Origin: Brachyspira hampsonii
GTDB lineage: Bacteria > Spirochaetota > Brachyspiria > Brachyspirales > Brachyspiraceae
Assembly (NCBI RefSeq): GCF_002214805.1
Contig: NZ_CP019914.1
Coordinates: 248,001 to 312,000, forward strand
Reading direction: 5' to 3'
Length of the DNA stretch: 64,000 nt
A model generated the notes under the pieces. It was not told the DNA's origin. It made no database searches and saw nothing but the letters and a program-made list of their open reading frames with translations. How positions within the stretch are numbered: position 1 is the first letter of the stretch; each line of letters starts with the position of its first letter. A program made the translations under genes and the position numbers. Shown here piece after piece: positions 25,151 through 35,586 of the stretch.

Positions 25151-27691
25151 TTAATAATCAAAAAAATTATTCATATCATTGAAAATTTCTCTCATACTTC
25201 CTCTTAAAATTTTAGCATTAGGAAGTGATTGAATAAATTGAGTACCGTAAGTTTTTGTGTAAAGTCTTTTATCAAGAACAAATACAACACCTATGTCATC
25301 TTTGCTTCTTATAAGGCGTCCGAATCCCTGTTTGAACTTTATAACAGCAAAAGGCAAAGCATAATCTAAAAATGCATTTCCTCCATTTTCTTCAATATAT
25401 CTGTATCTTCCTTCGCTTATAGGATCAGTAGGTACAGCAAAAGGAAGTTTTGGTATAATAACTACTTCTAAATTTTTACCTGCTACATCAACTCCCTCCC
25501 AGAAAGAATCTACTCCGTATAGTACATTATTGGAAGATGCTTTAAACATATCAAGTAAAGTATGTCTATGTACAGAAGCAGTCTGAGCCAAAGCATTTAT
25601 ATTTTTAGATTTTAATTTTTCAGCTGTGTTTTCATATACATTTACAAGAGAGGCAAAAGATGTGAATAATATAAAAGCCCTTCCTCCTGTGATATTACAT
25701 ACATCTAATAATACCTTTGAGGTGAAATCATTAAAAGTATCAGAAGCCACATCAGGCATATCAGTTGCAATATATAGTCTTGCATTATCTTCATAATTGA
25801 ATGGAGATTCTAAATATATTTCTATTTTTTTATTTTTTTCTATATAATCAAAACCCAATCTGTTTGAAAAGAAATTAAAACTCTTAGAAACAGTTAAAGT
25901 AGCTGAGTACATTGCCACAGTATCAAATCTTGAATATAGAAAATCATTTAAATTCTTTGCTACTGTTACAGGTGTTAAATGCCAATTAAGAATAAGATTT
26001 CCTTTTTTTGTGAGCCTTGTTTCTACCCATCTTATATATTCATCTTTTTTATAATCTATTACAGAGTTTAATGATACTAATTGTCTTTTAAGTCTCTCCA
26101 AATAAGCATTAGACATTTGAGCAATTTCTTCATAATCAAAATCTTTTTCAATAGCAATATCAAAAAACTTTTTATATAATTTATCACATATGTTCACAAG
26201 TGAAGTCATTGAAAGCACCATTTCTCTAAGAGGCTTTAATCCGTCATTTTTCCAATGATTAGTGCTTACAAGCTCTGGGCTTATTCTGAATTTATATCCT
26301 AACCCCTCTTTCGTCTGTATATTTTTATGACAGTAATTTATAAACTCTTTTGATTTATCTTCAACAACATTCCTAACCCTTGAAGTTAAATCATGTGCTT
26401 TATTTATTAAATCAAGTATTTCATCATATTCATGCTTTTCAATTAATGATTTTTTTTCATTGAGCATATTGTTAATACTTTCTATAACCCCAAGTCTTTT
26501 ATTTTTCTTTATCCTTGAAATATAGAAAAGTGCTTTTAATATTCCGTTTTTACTTCCTTCATCACCGAAGTAACTTGAAGCTGAGTTTTCAAAATTATGT
26601 GCTTCATCGATTAAAACTTTTGTATATCTTGGAAGAAGACTATATCGTCCTGCAGTTTCAGCGTATAAAGATAAATCTGCACAAAGTATATGATGATTAA
26701 CTATCAGTAACTGAGCTGCATTTAACTGCTTACGCATTTTATAGAAGTAGCAGTCTTCTAAATATTCGCATTTTCTATGAGTGCAAGTATCAGTATCGCA
26801 GCAAACCATTTCCCATAATTCGCCTTTAGGTTTATATCCTAAATCTGTTATAGAACCGTCTTTAGTTATATTAAGCCAATGATCTATATCTTCAAAGAAA
26901 TTTATCTGCTCTTCAAAATCTAGTTTATCAGTATCATTCAAAGCATCTTTTACTTTTTTGATGCATACATAATTATTTCGGCCCTTAACCAAAGCATATT
27001 TCACATTCGGAGCAATTCCCCCTATAATAGAAGGTATATCCTTTGAAATAATCTGCTCCTGTAAATTTATAGTGTTTGTAGAAATAACTATTCTTGTTTT
27101 ATTTTCTTTTAGCCATAGTAAAGCAGGTATTAAATATGCAAAAGATTTTCCTATTCCAGTACCAGCTTCCGATATTAAATGTTTATTATTATTAAATGCC
27201 TCTATAGTAGCTTCAACTAATTCAGTCTGTTCCTGTCTGTATTCGTACTTTTTTAATAATTGACTTAAAAGCCCATTTTCTGTAAACATATATAAAGCAT
27301 CAGGAACATCTATAGTTTTAACATTTTCTGCTTTTATAGGCTTTACAACTTCATAATAGTCTTCAACATCATTATTAACTATATAAAAACCTACACCTGC
27401 ATTATTTCCAAGTTCGCTTGCTATTGCTAAATCCGCTCTTGATGGAGTAAGCTGTCCTGAAGGATGATTATGAATTACTGCATCAAACTCCAATGACAAT
27501 GATATTATAGCAGGTACAGAGTCTTTATTTCCCCTTGCCATAACTTCTATATAATCAAGTATTCCATAAGCATTAAAATTTATTCCAAAATATACTTCAT
27601 TACCATAGGCATCTACTATTGCCTTTCTCATATAATTAATTGCATCTATGGAAAATACATTATCTATTTCTTTTGCATAATTATTATTCAT
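25151..27691 (-). CDS. DinG/XPD-type helicase with N-terminal RadC-like JAB domain
   Basis: 846 residues. Residues 1-120 form a JAB/MPN domain with the RadC-type metal motif H74-N-H76-P-S-G ... S84-x2-D87. From about 150 comes an XPD/DinG superfamily 2 helicase: Q-like YRQEQTELVE, Walker A GTGIGKS (177-183) and DEAH in LIDEAHNFE. A cysteine-rich insert (VCIKK; CCDTDTCTHRKCEYLEDC) probably binds a 4Fe-4S cluster. Motifs V and VI are in the C-terminus (FWEGVDV; QGFGRLIRS). Bacillus-type DinG carries a DnaQ-like exonuclease at this N-terminal position; here a JAB domain replaces it. A consensus promoter ends about 11 bases before the ATG, with no ribosome site. It is divergent from gyrB. DNA repair is inferred. 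Confidence 0.88.
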   Translation of the reverse strand: MNNNYAKEIDNVFSIDAINYMRKAIVDAYGNEVYFGINFNAYGILDYIEVMARGNKDSVPAIISLSLEFDAVIHNHPSGQLTPSRADLAIASELGNNAGVGFYIVNNDVEDYYEVVKPIKAENVKTIDVPDALYMFTENGLLSQLLKKYEYRQEQTELVEATIEAFNNNKHLISEAGTGIGKSFAYLIPALLWLKENKTRIVISTNTINLQEQIISKDIPSIIGGIAPNVKYALVKGRNNYVCIKKVKDALNDTDKLDFEEQINFFEDIDHWLNITKDGSITDLGYKPKGELWEMVCCDTDTCTHRKCEYLEDCYFYKMRKQLNAAQLLIVNHHILCADLSLYAETAGRYSLLPRYTKVLIDEAHNFENSASSYFGDEGSKNGILKALFYISRIKKNKRLGVIESINNMLNEKKSLIEKHEYDEILDLINKAHDLTSRVRNVVEDKSKEFINYCHKNIQTKEGLGYKFRISPELVSTNHWKNDGLKPLREMVLSMTSLVNICDKLYKKFFDIAIEKDFDYEEIAQMSNAYLERLKRQLVSLNSVIDYKKDEYIRWVETRLTKKGNLILNWHLTPVTVAKNLNDFLYSRFDTVAMYSATLTVSKSFNFFSNRLGFDYIEKNKKIEIYLESPFNYEDNARLYIATDMPDVASDTFNDFTSKVLLDVCNITGGRAFILFTSFASLVNVYENTAEKLKSKNINALAQTASVHRHTLLDMFKASSNNVLYGVDSFWEGVDVAGKNLEVVIIPKLPFAVPTDPISEGRYRYIEENGGNAFLDYALPFAVIKFKQGFGRLIRSKDDIGVVFVLDKRLYTKTYGTQFIQSLPNAKILRGSMREIFNDMNNFFDY

Positions 27692-27702
27692 ATTAGTATA
27701 AT

Positions 27703-27731
27703 AATATAGTATATATCGAAATCTTTGTCAA
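27703..27731 (-). promoter_or_regulatory. Promoter of the JAB-helicase gene
   Basis: TTGACA (27726-27731), a 17-base spacer and TATATT (27703-27708). The expected start leaves only about 2-6 untranslated bases. Confidence 0.7.
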
Positions 27732-27766
27732 TTATTAATTTTATATTTAAAATCACAAATAAAAAA

Positions 27767-27780
27767 TTAGAATATTCTAA
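27767..27780. promoter_or_regulatory. Perfect palindrome between helicase and gyrB
   Basis: TTAGAATATTCTAA is a 14-base perfect palindrome between the two divergent promoters, about 30 bases from each -35 element. It could be an operator; no known regulator motif is matched. Confidence 0.35.
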
Positions 27781-27809
27781 CTTTTTTACAAAAACACTGT
27801 AATTTTGAT

Positions 27810-29795
<1,986 letters not shown>

Positions 29796-29862
29796 TTACA
29801 TATTTGTAAATATCTCTGTTTCAAATGTATTTTAATTATATATTTAAAAAAAGGAGAAAATT

Positions 29863-30828
29863 ATGGATAATAAATATGACTTAATTATAGTAGGAGGCGG
29901 TCCGGGAGGAATTGCTGCTTCTGTTGAGGCTTCTATATTAGAAATAAAAAAAGTTCTTTTAATAGAAAAAGGAGATAATCACTCCACAACTATCAGAAAA
30001 TTTTATAAAGATGATAAAAGAGTTGATAAAGATTATAAGGGTGAGGCTTTAGATTTAAAGGGAAACATAAAATTTGAAACTGCAACCAAAGGCGATGTAT
30101 TGGACTTATTCAGCGAATGTTTATTCGGAAACTATATAGAGGCTATGTTTAATACTGAAGTTGAATCTATAGAGAAAAATGGAGAATATTTAGATGTAAA
30201 CACTTCTGATAATAAAAAATATACAGCAAAATATGTTGTGGCTTCTATTGGTAAAATGGGAAGACCTAATAAACCAGATTATCCTATACCGGCTAGTCTT
30301 AATGCTGTAGTAAATTTCAATATTTATAAATGCAAAGAAAATGAAAAAGTTTTGGTTGTAGGCGGAGGAAATTCAGCTGTTGAATATGCTTATTTGTTAG
30401 GAAAAGACAATGATGTTACAATTAACTATAGAAAAGCTGAATTCACAAGACCAAATGAAAAGAATTTGGAAACTATTAAAGAAGATATAGCAAGCGGAAA
30501 GGTAAAAGCAAAACTTGGAATTGATATAACTTCAATAGAAGATAAAGAGGGAAAAGTATTAGTACATTATACTGATGGTACAGAAGATACTTATGACAGA
30601 GTAATATATGCATTAGGAGGTGTTGCTCCTGTAGACTTCTTAAAAAGATGCAATATAGAATTAGATGAGTTTGGAGTACCTAAAGTTAATGAAAATCATG
30701 AAAGCTCAGTTAAAAATTTATTTATAGCAGGAGATATACTATATAAATCAGGCGGATCTATTGCTAAAGCATTAAATGCAGGATTTGATATAGTTAAATA
30801 TATACATGAATTAGTAAAGAATTCTTAA
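29863..30828 (+). CDS. FAD/NAD(P)-dependent oxidoreductase, thioredoxin-reductase fold without CxxC
   Basis: 321 residues with two dinucleotide-binding motifs: GGGPGGIAAS near the N-terminus (FAD) and GGGNSAVEYA in the middle (NAD(P)H). Near the C-terminus is FIAGDILYKSGG, the FAD-binding GD motif of thioredoxin reductase-like enzymes. The redox CxxC of true thioredoxin reductases is absent. That places it closer to YpdA (bacillithiol disulfide reductase) or ferredoxin-NADP reductases; the electron acceptor is unknown. AAGGAGA precedes the ATG. A PTS IIB gene begins 16 bases after its stop, an odd operon partner. Confidence 0.8.
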   Translation: MDNKYDLIIVGGGPGGIAASVEASILEIKKVLLIEKGDNHSTTIRKFYKDDKRVDKDYKGEALDLKGNIKFETATKGDVLDLFSECLFGNYIEAMFNTEVESIEKNGEYLDVNTSDNKKYTAKYVVASIGKMGRPNKPDYPIPASLNAVVNFNIYKCKENEKVLVVGGGNSAVEYAYLLGKDNDVTINYRKAEFTRPNEKNLETIKEDIASGKVKAKLGIDITSIEDKEGKVLVHYTDGTEDTYDRVIYALGGVAPVDFLKRCNIELDEFGVPKVNENHESSVKNLFIAGDILYKSGGSIAKALNAGFDIVKYIHELVKNS

Positions 30829-30844
30829 TAATCGGGAGTTAATT

Positions 30845-31147
30845 ATGTTAAAAGTATTGGTAGTTTGTGCAAATGGAACAGGCACTAGTTTAATGATGAA
30901 AGAAAAAGCTCAAATGGCTTTGATAAAATTAGGAGTAGAAAATTTATCAATTGACCATTGCGATATGAATCATTGTAAAACAGGCGATTATGATTTAATT
31001 TTCTGCCCTAATAGCTTTATTGATGATTTCAAACATACCGAACAAAACGGTACTAAAGTAATAGGGATAACAAATATATTATCTGAAGAAGAGTTTAAAC
31101 AAAAACTTGAGGCTTCAGAATATTTAGATGAATTAAAACATAAATAA
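30845..31147 (+). CDS. Orphan PTS IIB protein, ascorbate/SgaB type
   Basis: 100 residues of the lactate/ascorbate-type IIB fold. The N-terminal strand leads into the phosphocysteine loop VVCANGTGTSLMM with the predicted active Cys at residue 8. In full PTS systems this protein passes phosphate from IIA to a sugar during import, but no IIA or IIC of this class is in the window. GGGAG precedes the ATG. It is transcribed with the upstream oxidoreductase and ends at a strong bidirectional terminator. Three further cysteines (two in HCDMNHC, one in FCPN) are unusual for so short a protein. Confidence 0.8.
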   Translation: MLKVLVVCANGTGTSLMMKEKAQMALIKLGVENLSIDHCDMNHCKTGDYDLIFCPNSFIDDFKHTEQNGTKVIGITNILSEEEFKQKLEASEYLDELKHK

Positions 31148-31155
31148 TTATAATA

Positions 31156-31190
31156 TGCTGCATAATTCAAAATAATTGTATTATGCAGCA
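31156..31190. terminator. Bidirectional terminator
   Basis: A perfect 11-bp stem TGCTGCATAAT/ATTATGCAGCA (31156-31166, 31180-31190) between converging genes, with T-rich flanks. Confidence 0.8.
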
Positions 31191-31195
31191 ATATA

Positions 31196-32095
31196 TTATT
31201 TTTCTATATAATAGAATTCATTTGAAGGTATTCTATTTCCTATTAATTTCTTATCAAAATTGTATAAAAAATTATAATAACTGTTCAAAGCAAATTTCAT
31301 TTTTTCACCGCTATAAAAAGTAAGTCCCATTCTATTCATACCATAAACAGCAGCTTTAGCATTAATTATCATAGATGAATCTTTTATCAGAGTTTCTATT
31401 TCATTTTTATTATTTATTATATAATCAGTAGATTTTTTATATTCTTGAAGCACTTCATTAACTAATGCCCTATTATGATTAATAAAACTATTTTTCGCAA
31501 TAAGAACTGCTACAGGATACTTCTCAATATATTTAGACATTTCAACAACTATATGCACATCTTTATTTTCAAGCATAGCAGAAGATACAAAAGGTTCAGG
31601 CAATATTGCAATATCTGCATTTTTTGATGCAACTGCTTTTGCTAAATCAGGATTACTTAAAGAATAATTAATATTAACTTTAGGCAAATTTTCTTTTGAT
31701 ATTAAATACTGAAGCATCAAATCTGGTGCTGCCAATTTAGTACCGCAGTATACAGTTTTATTTTTTATATCATTTATAGTTTGTATTTTTTCATTTGCTG
31801 ATACTATAAAAAGCTGAGTTTCTGATATTACAGCAATAACTTTATAATCTAATTGTCTGTTAAAAATTATAGCCGCCATATTAGCAGGAATTGCCGCTAT
31901 ATCAGCCTCCCCTTTAACTATTAATGAAAGCATATTATTAGGAGCATTTACAAAATGAATATTTACTCCCTTATAATCTTTAAGCATTTTTAATCCCCCT
32001 ATTCCTGTAGGGCCGCTAAGAAGATACATTTCCTGAGTATAAAGACTGCCTATAAAAATAAAAAGTATTATAAATATTAACTTTATTTTTTTCAT
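31196..32095 (-). CDS. ABC transporter substrate-binding protein (SsuA/THI5-like), orphan
   Basis: 299 residues. A signal peptide (about 1-20, ending SLYTQ) lacks a lipobox cysteine, so the protein is likely periplasmic. The mature part is a type 2 periplasmic-binding fold of the NMT1/SsuA/TauA kind: GPTGIGGLKML, GEADIAAIPANMAA, NDIKNKTVYCGT and NADIAILPEPFVSSAML. Such proteins bind thiamine precursors, sulfonates or similar small molecules. No permease or ATPase gene adjoins it, so partners must be elsewhere. nadD lies 22 bases upstream on the same strand. Confidence 0.78.
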   Translation of the reverse strand: MKKIKLIFIILFIFIGSLYTQEMYLLSGPTGIGGLKMLKDYKGVNIHFVNAPNNMLSLIVKGEADIAAIPANMAAIIFNRQLDYKVIAVISETQLFIVSANEKIQTINDIKNKTVYCGTKLAAPDLMLQYLISKENLPKVNINYSLSNPDLAKAVASKNADIAILPEPFVSSAMLENKDVHIVVEMSKYIEKYPVAVLIAKNSFINHNRALVNEVLQEYKKSTDYIINNKNEIETLIKDSSMIINAKAAVYGMNRMGLTFYSGEKMKFALNSYYNFLYNFDKKLIGNRIPSNEFYYIEK

Positions 32096-32117
32096 TTTAT
32101 TTTCCCATTTCTAAATT

Positions 32118-32699
32118 TTATAAATATAATTTCTTTGATACTATATAATCATAAACTTTTTCTGTTATAAAATATCTGAATCCTTTTTTTTCTTTTATTC
32201 TATTTCTAATAAGACTTGATGATATATCTACACGAGGTGCCATTATAACTTTAATATTATATTTATCAATATTTTCTTTATATAGATTTTTATCATCTTC
32301 CCTATTTACAACAGTTATATCTGATATCTCAGCAATTCTTTCAGGCTCTCTCCATTTATCAAAATCTTTTACCAAGTCAGCACCTATTATAAGTCCGATT
32401 TTTCCATCAATATCATAATTTTTATGCAGATAATTCAATGTATTTATAGTATATGAAACTCCTTCATTACGAAGTTCATATTCATCTAATAAAAATCTTT
32501 CATCATTTTCTATAGAAAATTTAAGCATATTAAGTCTGTCTTCATTTGACACCTCGCCGCTTATATTTTTATGGGGAGGAATTTTTGCCGGTATAAAAAT
32601 TACTTTATCATAATTGCAGTTAGTTATAACAGTATCAGCCAATATTAAATGCCCTAAATGAGGAGGATCAAAAGTACCGCCTAGAATAGCTATTTTCAT
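32118..32699 (-). CDS. nadD: Nicotinate-nucleotide adenylyltransferase
   Basis: 193-residue nucleotidyltransferase that makes deamido-NAD from nicotinate mononucleotide and ATP. The family motif GGTFDPPHLGH is at residues 7-17, and the C-terminal ISSSLIRNRI loop is the second nucleotide-binding signature. No HD phosphatase domain (YqeK) is fused or adjacent. The ATG at 32699 starts the motif-bearing strand directly. Confidence is high. Confidence 0.95.
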   Translation of the reverse strand: MKIAILGGTFDPPHLGHLILADTVITNCNYDKVIFIPAKIPPHKNISGEVSNEDRLNMLKFSIENDERFLLDEYELRNEGVSYTINTLNYLHKNYDIDGKIGLIIGADLVKDFDKWREPERIAEISDITVVNREDDKNLYKENIDKYNIKVIMAPRVDISSSLIRNRIKEKKGFRYFITEKVYDYIVSKKLYL

Positions 32700-32835
32700 A
32701 ATTTATAAAACCTATATTTAATTTTGTCATACATTTTAATATTTAGCTTAATAATTTGCAATAATAATTTATGATAGATTAATAATTATTAAAATAGGCT
32801 TAATTTATATATTGCAGTTAAATATTTATTTAATA

Positions 32836-34683
32836 TTAATTATCAGGATATAAAAGTTTATAATCTTTTTTCTTTCCAGCCTGAACATAATCTTCAGGAA
32901 TTACTTTCCAATTATTAAGTTTTTCAACTGTAATGGCTCCATTTTGTTCTTCAAACCAATTTATTATATAGTACCTTAAATCTTTATCTGTAGATTTTAA
33001 TACCAAATCCATATTCTGTAATGTTTTTAAATCTATTGCCGCACCTTGAGTAAGATGTCCGCCGCCGCCGCTTCCTCTATAAGAGTTAATAGCAACTTTA
33101 TATTCTTTATCTAACTCAAAAGGTCTTCCGTCAGAAAAAGATTCTATAATAACTTTCTCACCATTAGGTCTAGTTACATCAACAGTATAATTTAACCCTG
33201 CAGCACTCTCATAGTTATATGAAGGTGTTATTGTATCATAAGAATTATATCTGTTATTAAATATTAATTGCCCATTGGAATCTTTCTTGAAAGCTATTAA
33301 ATGATCATTAATATCATTCATAGTATTAAACCATCTTCCATAAGAATATTCCATAATATCTTTAATCTGCTTTCCTGTCAATTTCATAACATAGAAGAAA
33401 TTCTCATAAGGATACAAACTAAACATATCTTTTACTTTTATTATACCATTATTCAAAACGGCATCTTTACTTAAAGGAGCCGCAAAAGATATATCGGCCT
33501 TTTCTCCAAGTTCTTTTTCAGCTATTTTAAACTGCAATTGATGTATTAGGCTTAAGAAATAGCTGTCTCCAAATATAGCCTCATCTGAAACTAATTTAGT
33601 ATTTAAATTACCTATATCTCTGCTTACCCATTCTTCTATATTGGCCCTTGCATCAGCAAACTTTTCTAAAAATTCCTTATCTGCTTCAAACTGAGAAGGA
33701 TCTAATAAATCACCATTAAACTTTATATCCCAAGTTTTATTATCTTTATTATAAATCATAGAAACATCAATAGAAGCTATATATCTAGCCGAATTAACTC
33801 CTCCGTATATCGGCACTATCTTTCCGCTAGGACTTCTGACCTCTTTAGTTTTTTGCTTTGAAGTTTCATCATAACCTAATCCAGACCAGCCTTGATGATC
33901 ATGTCCCACAAGTATAATATCAAAACCATCAACCTGCTCAGCTACTAATTGACTAGCATTTTCATTTTTGTAAGTCTCTTTATCATCTGTATGATTGGCT
34001 CCTGCATGAAAAAGCCCTATAATCATATCCGGATTTTCTTTGTCTTTTATAATTTTAATCCACTTTTTAGCAGATTCTACCATATCCTCAGTAGCTAATC
34101 CTTCATATAAAACTTTTGGTAACTGTCTATCTATTGCAGGCTCCATAAGTCCAAGTACTGCTATTTTTACACCATTTTTTTCTACTATAGTGTAAGGTTT
34201 AAAATAAGGCTCTTTACTATTTTCATCTATTAGGTTAGCAGCTACCAAAGGAGCTTTTAATTCCTTTACAAGTTTATCATAAACACTATGCCCAGCCTCA
34301 ACATCATGATTTCCAACTCCTATAACATCATAATTCATATAATTTAAAACTTCCGACCATATATGCGGTTCATTAGTAGCTACGAAATTATAATAATAAA
34401 CTGTTGGCTGACCTTGTAAGGAATCCCCATTTTCTAACAATAAAATAGTTCTGCCTTCATTTTTTAACTGTTTCAAATATGAAGATATATGAGCCATAGA
34501 AGTAGTTTCTTCTTCATCGGTAATAAAATTATATGGAAAAATCATTCCATGAATATCTGTTGTCTCAACTATAGTAAAATTTACTTCACCTTCAGGATAA
34601 ACTCTATCTTTATTATTATTACATGATATAGACGCAAGTAATGTTGATAAAAAAATACTCATTATTATATAGCCCCTTCTCAT
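32836..34683 (-). CDS. 5'-nucleotidase / 2',3'-cyclic phosphodiesterase lipoprotein
   Basis: 615 residues from the ATG at 34683, which has GGGG 6 bases upstream; a TTG 12 bases further out is less likely. The lipobox is LASISC (C21), so it is membrane-anchored outside the cytoplasm. The calcineurin-like domain shows TTDIHGM, ENGDSLQGQP, GVGNHDVEAG, GLFHAGAN and VGHDHQGW. A C-terminal 5'-nucleotidase domain carries FSLYPYENFFYVMKLTGKQIKDIMEYS and YRGSGGGGHLTQG. It resembles CpdB more than UshA. Likely role: scavenging nucleotides from outside the cell, which fits the deoD and nadD salvage genes nearby. Confidence 0.9.
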   Translation of the reverse strand: MRRGYIIMSIFLSTLLASISCNNNKDRVYPEGEVNFTIVETTDIHGMIFPYNFITDEEETTSMAHISSYLKQLKNEGRTILLLENGDSLQGQPTVYYYNFVATNEPHIWSEVLNYMNYDVIGVGNHDVEAGHSVYDKLVKELKAPLVAANLIDENSKEPYFKPYTIVEKNGVKIAVLGLMEPAIDRQLPKVLYEGLATEDMVESAKKWIKIIKDKENPDMIIGLFHAGANHTDDKETYKNENASQLVAEQVDGFDIILVGHDHQGWSGLGYDETSKQKTKEVRSPSGKIVPIYGGVNSARYIASIDVSMIYNKDNKTWDIKFNGDLLDPSQFEADKEFLEKFADARANIEEWVSRDIGNLNTKLVSDEAIFGDSYFLSLIHQLQFKIAEKELGEKADISFAAPLSKDAVLNNGIIKVKDMFSLYPYENFFYVMKLTGKQIKDIMEYSYGRWFNTMNDINDHLIAFKKDSNGQLIFNNRYNSYDTITPSYNYESAAGLNYTVDVTRPNGEKVIIESFSDGRPFELDKEYKVAINSYRGSGGGGHLTQGAAIDLKTLQNMDLVLKSTDKDLRYYIINWFEEQNGAITVEKLNNWKVIPEDYVQAGKKKDYKLLYPDN

Positions 34684-34745
34684 ATATTTCCCCAATATTT
34701 AATTTATTTATTAATTATAACATATATAAAATAAAATATATATAA

Positions 34746-35102
34746 TTATTCAATTTTTAAAACTTTTTTTACTACATCAATATTAGCTATTATGAAATTA
34801 ATAGAGTTAAATATATAATATAATGTAAATATTATTAGAACTATTAAAAAACTTCTTTTAAATATTGTTCTTCCTCTGCTGTCTTTATCTTCAGTCCAAA
34901 ATAAATCTATAATATCTTTCTTTTTCTTTTTATTTGAGGATTTATTTTTCTTATTATCTTTACTTTTTTCTTCTTGTTTTTTAGGAAGCAGTCTAAAAAT
35001 TAAATGTATTATAATATATATAATACATGCAAATATAACGAAATTGAATATCAAATAAAAAGTCATTATTTGTTCTATATCATTCAAATTTAAATTTTCC
35101 AT
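34746..35102 (-). CDS. Small membrane protein with two transmembrane segments, unknown
   Basis: 118 residues. Two hydrophobic helices (about 10-38 and 83-108) are separated by a lysine-rich, probably cytoplasmic loop (KKQEEKSKDNKKNKSSNKK). No family is recognised. An AGAGGTA-type site precedes the ATG. It lies 28 bases downstream of another small unknown gene and may share its transcript. Confidence 0.6.
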   Translation of the reverse strand: MENLNLNDIEQIMTFYLIFNFVIFACIIYIIIHLIFRLLPKKQEEKSKDNKKNKSSNKKKKKDIIDLFWTEDKDSRGRTIFKRSFLIVLIIFTLYYIFNSINFIIANIDVVKKVLKIE

Positions 35103-35130
35103 TTTTACCTCTTTAATTTTGTATTATTAT

Positions 35131-35457
35131 TTAAAAATAACAAGCTAAAGTCTGCTTATTTAGTAAATCTGTATATTCTTCCTTCCAATAATACGGATCA
35201 TTAATTTCTGTATATCTTACAGTATATATTTCTATTTTTGAAGTAAAAGGCTTATCTAATAAAATAAACAAATGATCTTCATCTCCAAAGCCTCCAACTG
35301 ATATTTCTCTTATTTTATTTCCTGATTTTAACTCACTATATAATATTTTTTCTAATTCATTATTTAATTTAGATAGTTTGTTATTTTCTATAATTTTATT
35401 TAATTCTTTAATTTGCTCTTTAGCTGTTTTTTCATTAAAAATAATATACTGCCTCAA
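35131..35457 (-). CDS. Small hypothetical protein
   Basis: 108 residues from a TTG at 35457. No in-frame ATG exists near the start and the AGGAG site is about 17 bases away, so the true start is uncertain. The first 45 residues look like a coiled coil (Lys/Glu/Asn-rich); the rest is a mixed alpha/beta stretch (EISVGGFGDEDHLFILLD). It is cytosolic, with no recognisable family. Confidence 0.5.
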   Translation of the reverse strand: MRQYIIFNEKTAKEQIKELNKIIENNKLSKLNNELEKILYSELKSGNKIREISVGGFGDEDHLFILLDKPFTSKIEIYTVRYTEINDPYYWKEEYTDLLNKQTLACYF

Positions 35458-35586
35458 AATAATTATTTTATACTCTCCTATTATATAATTATTTTTTATT
35501 TTGTAAAATATAATATTATGTTATAATTTACAAATATTGATTATATATGTTTTTATATAAAATAATTATTAAGGAGAAAATATTAT

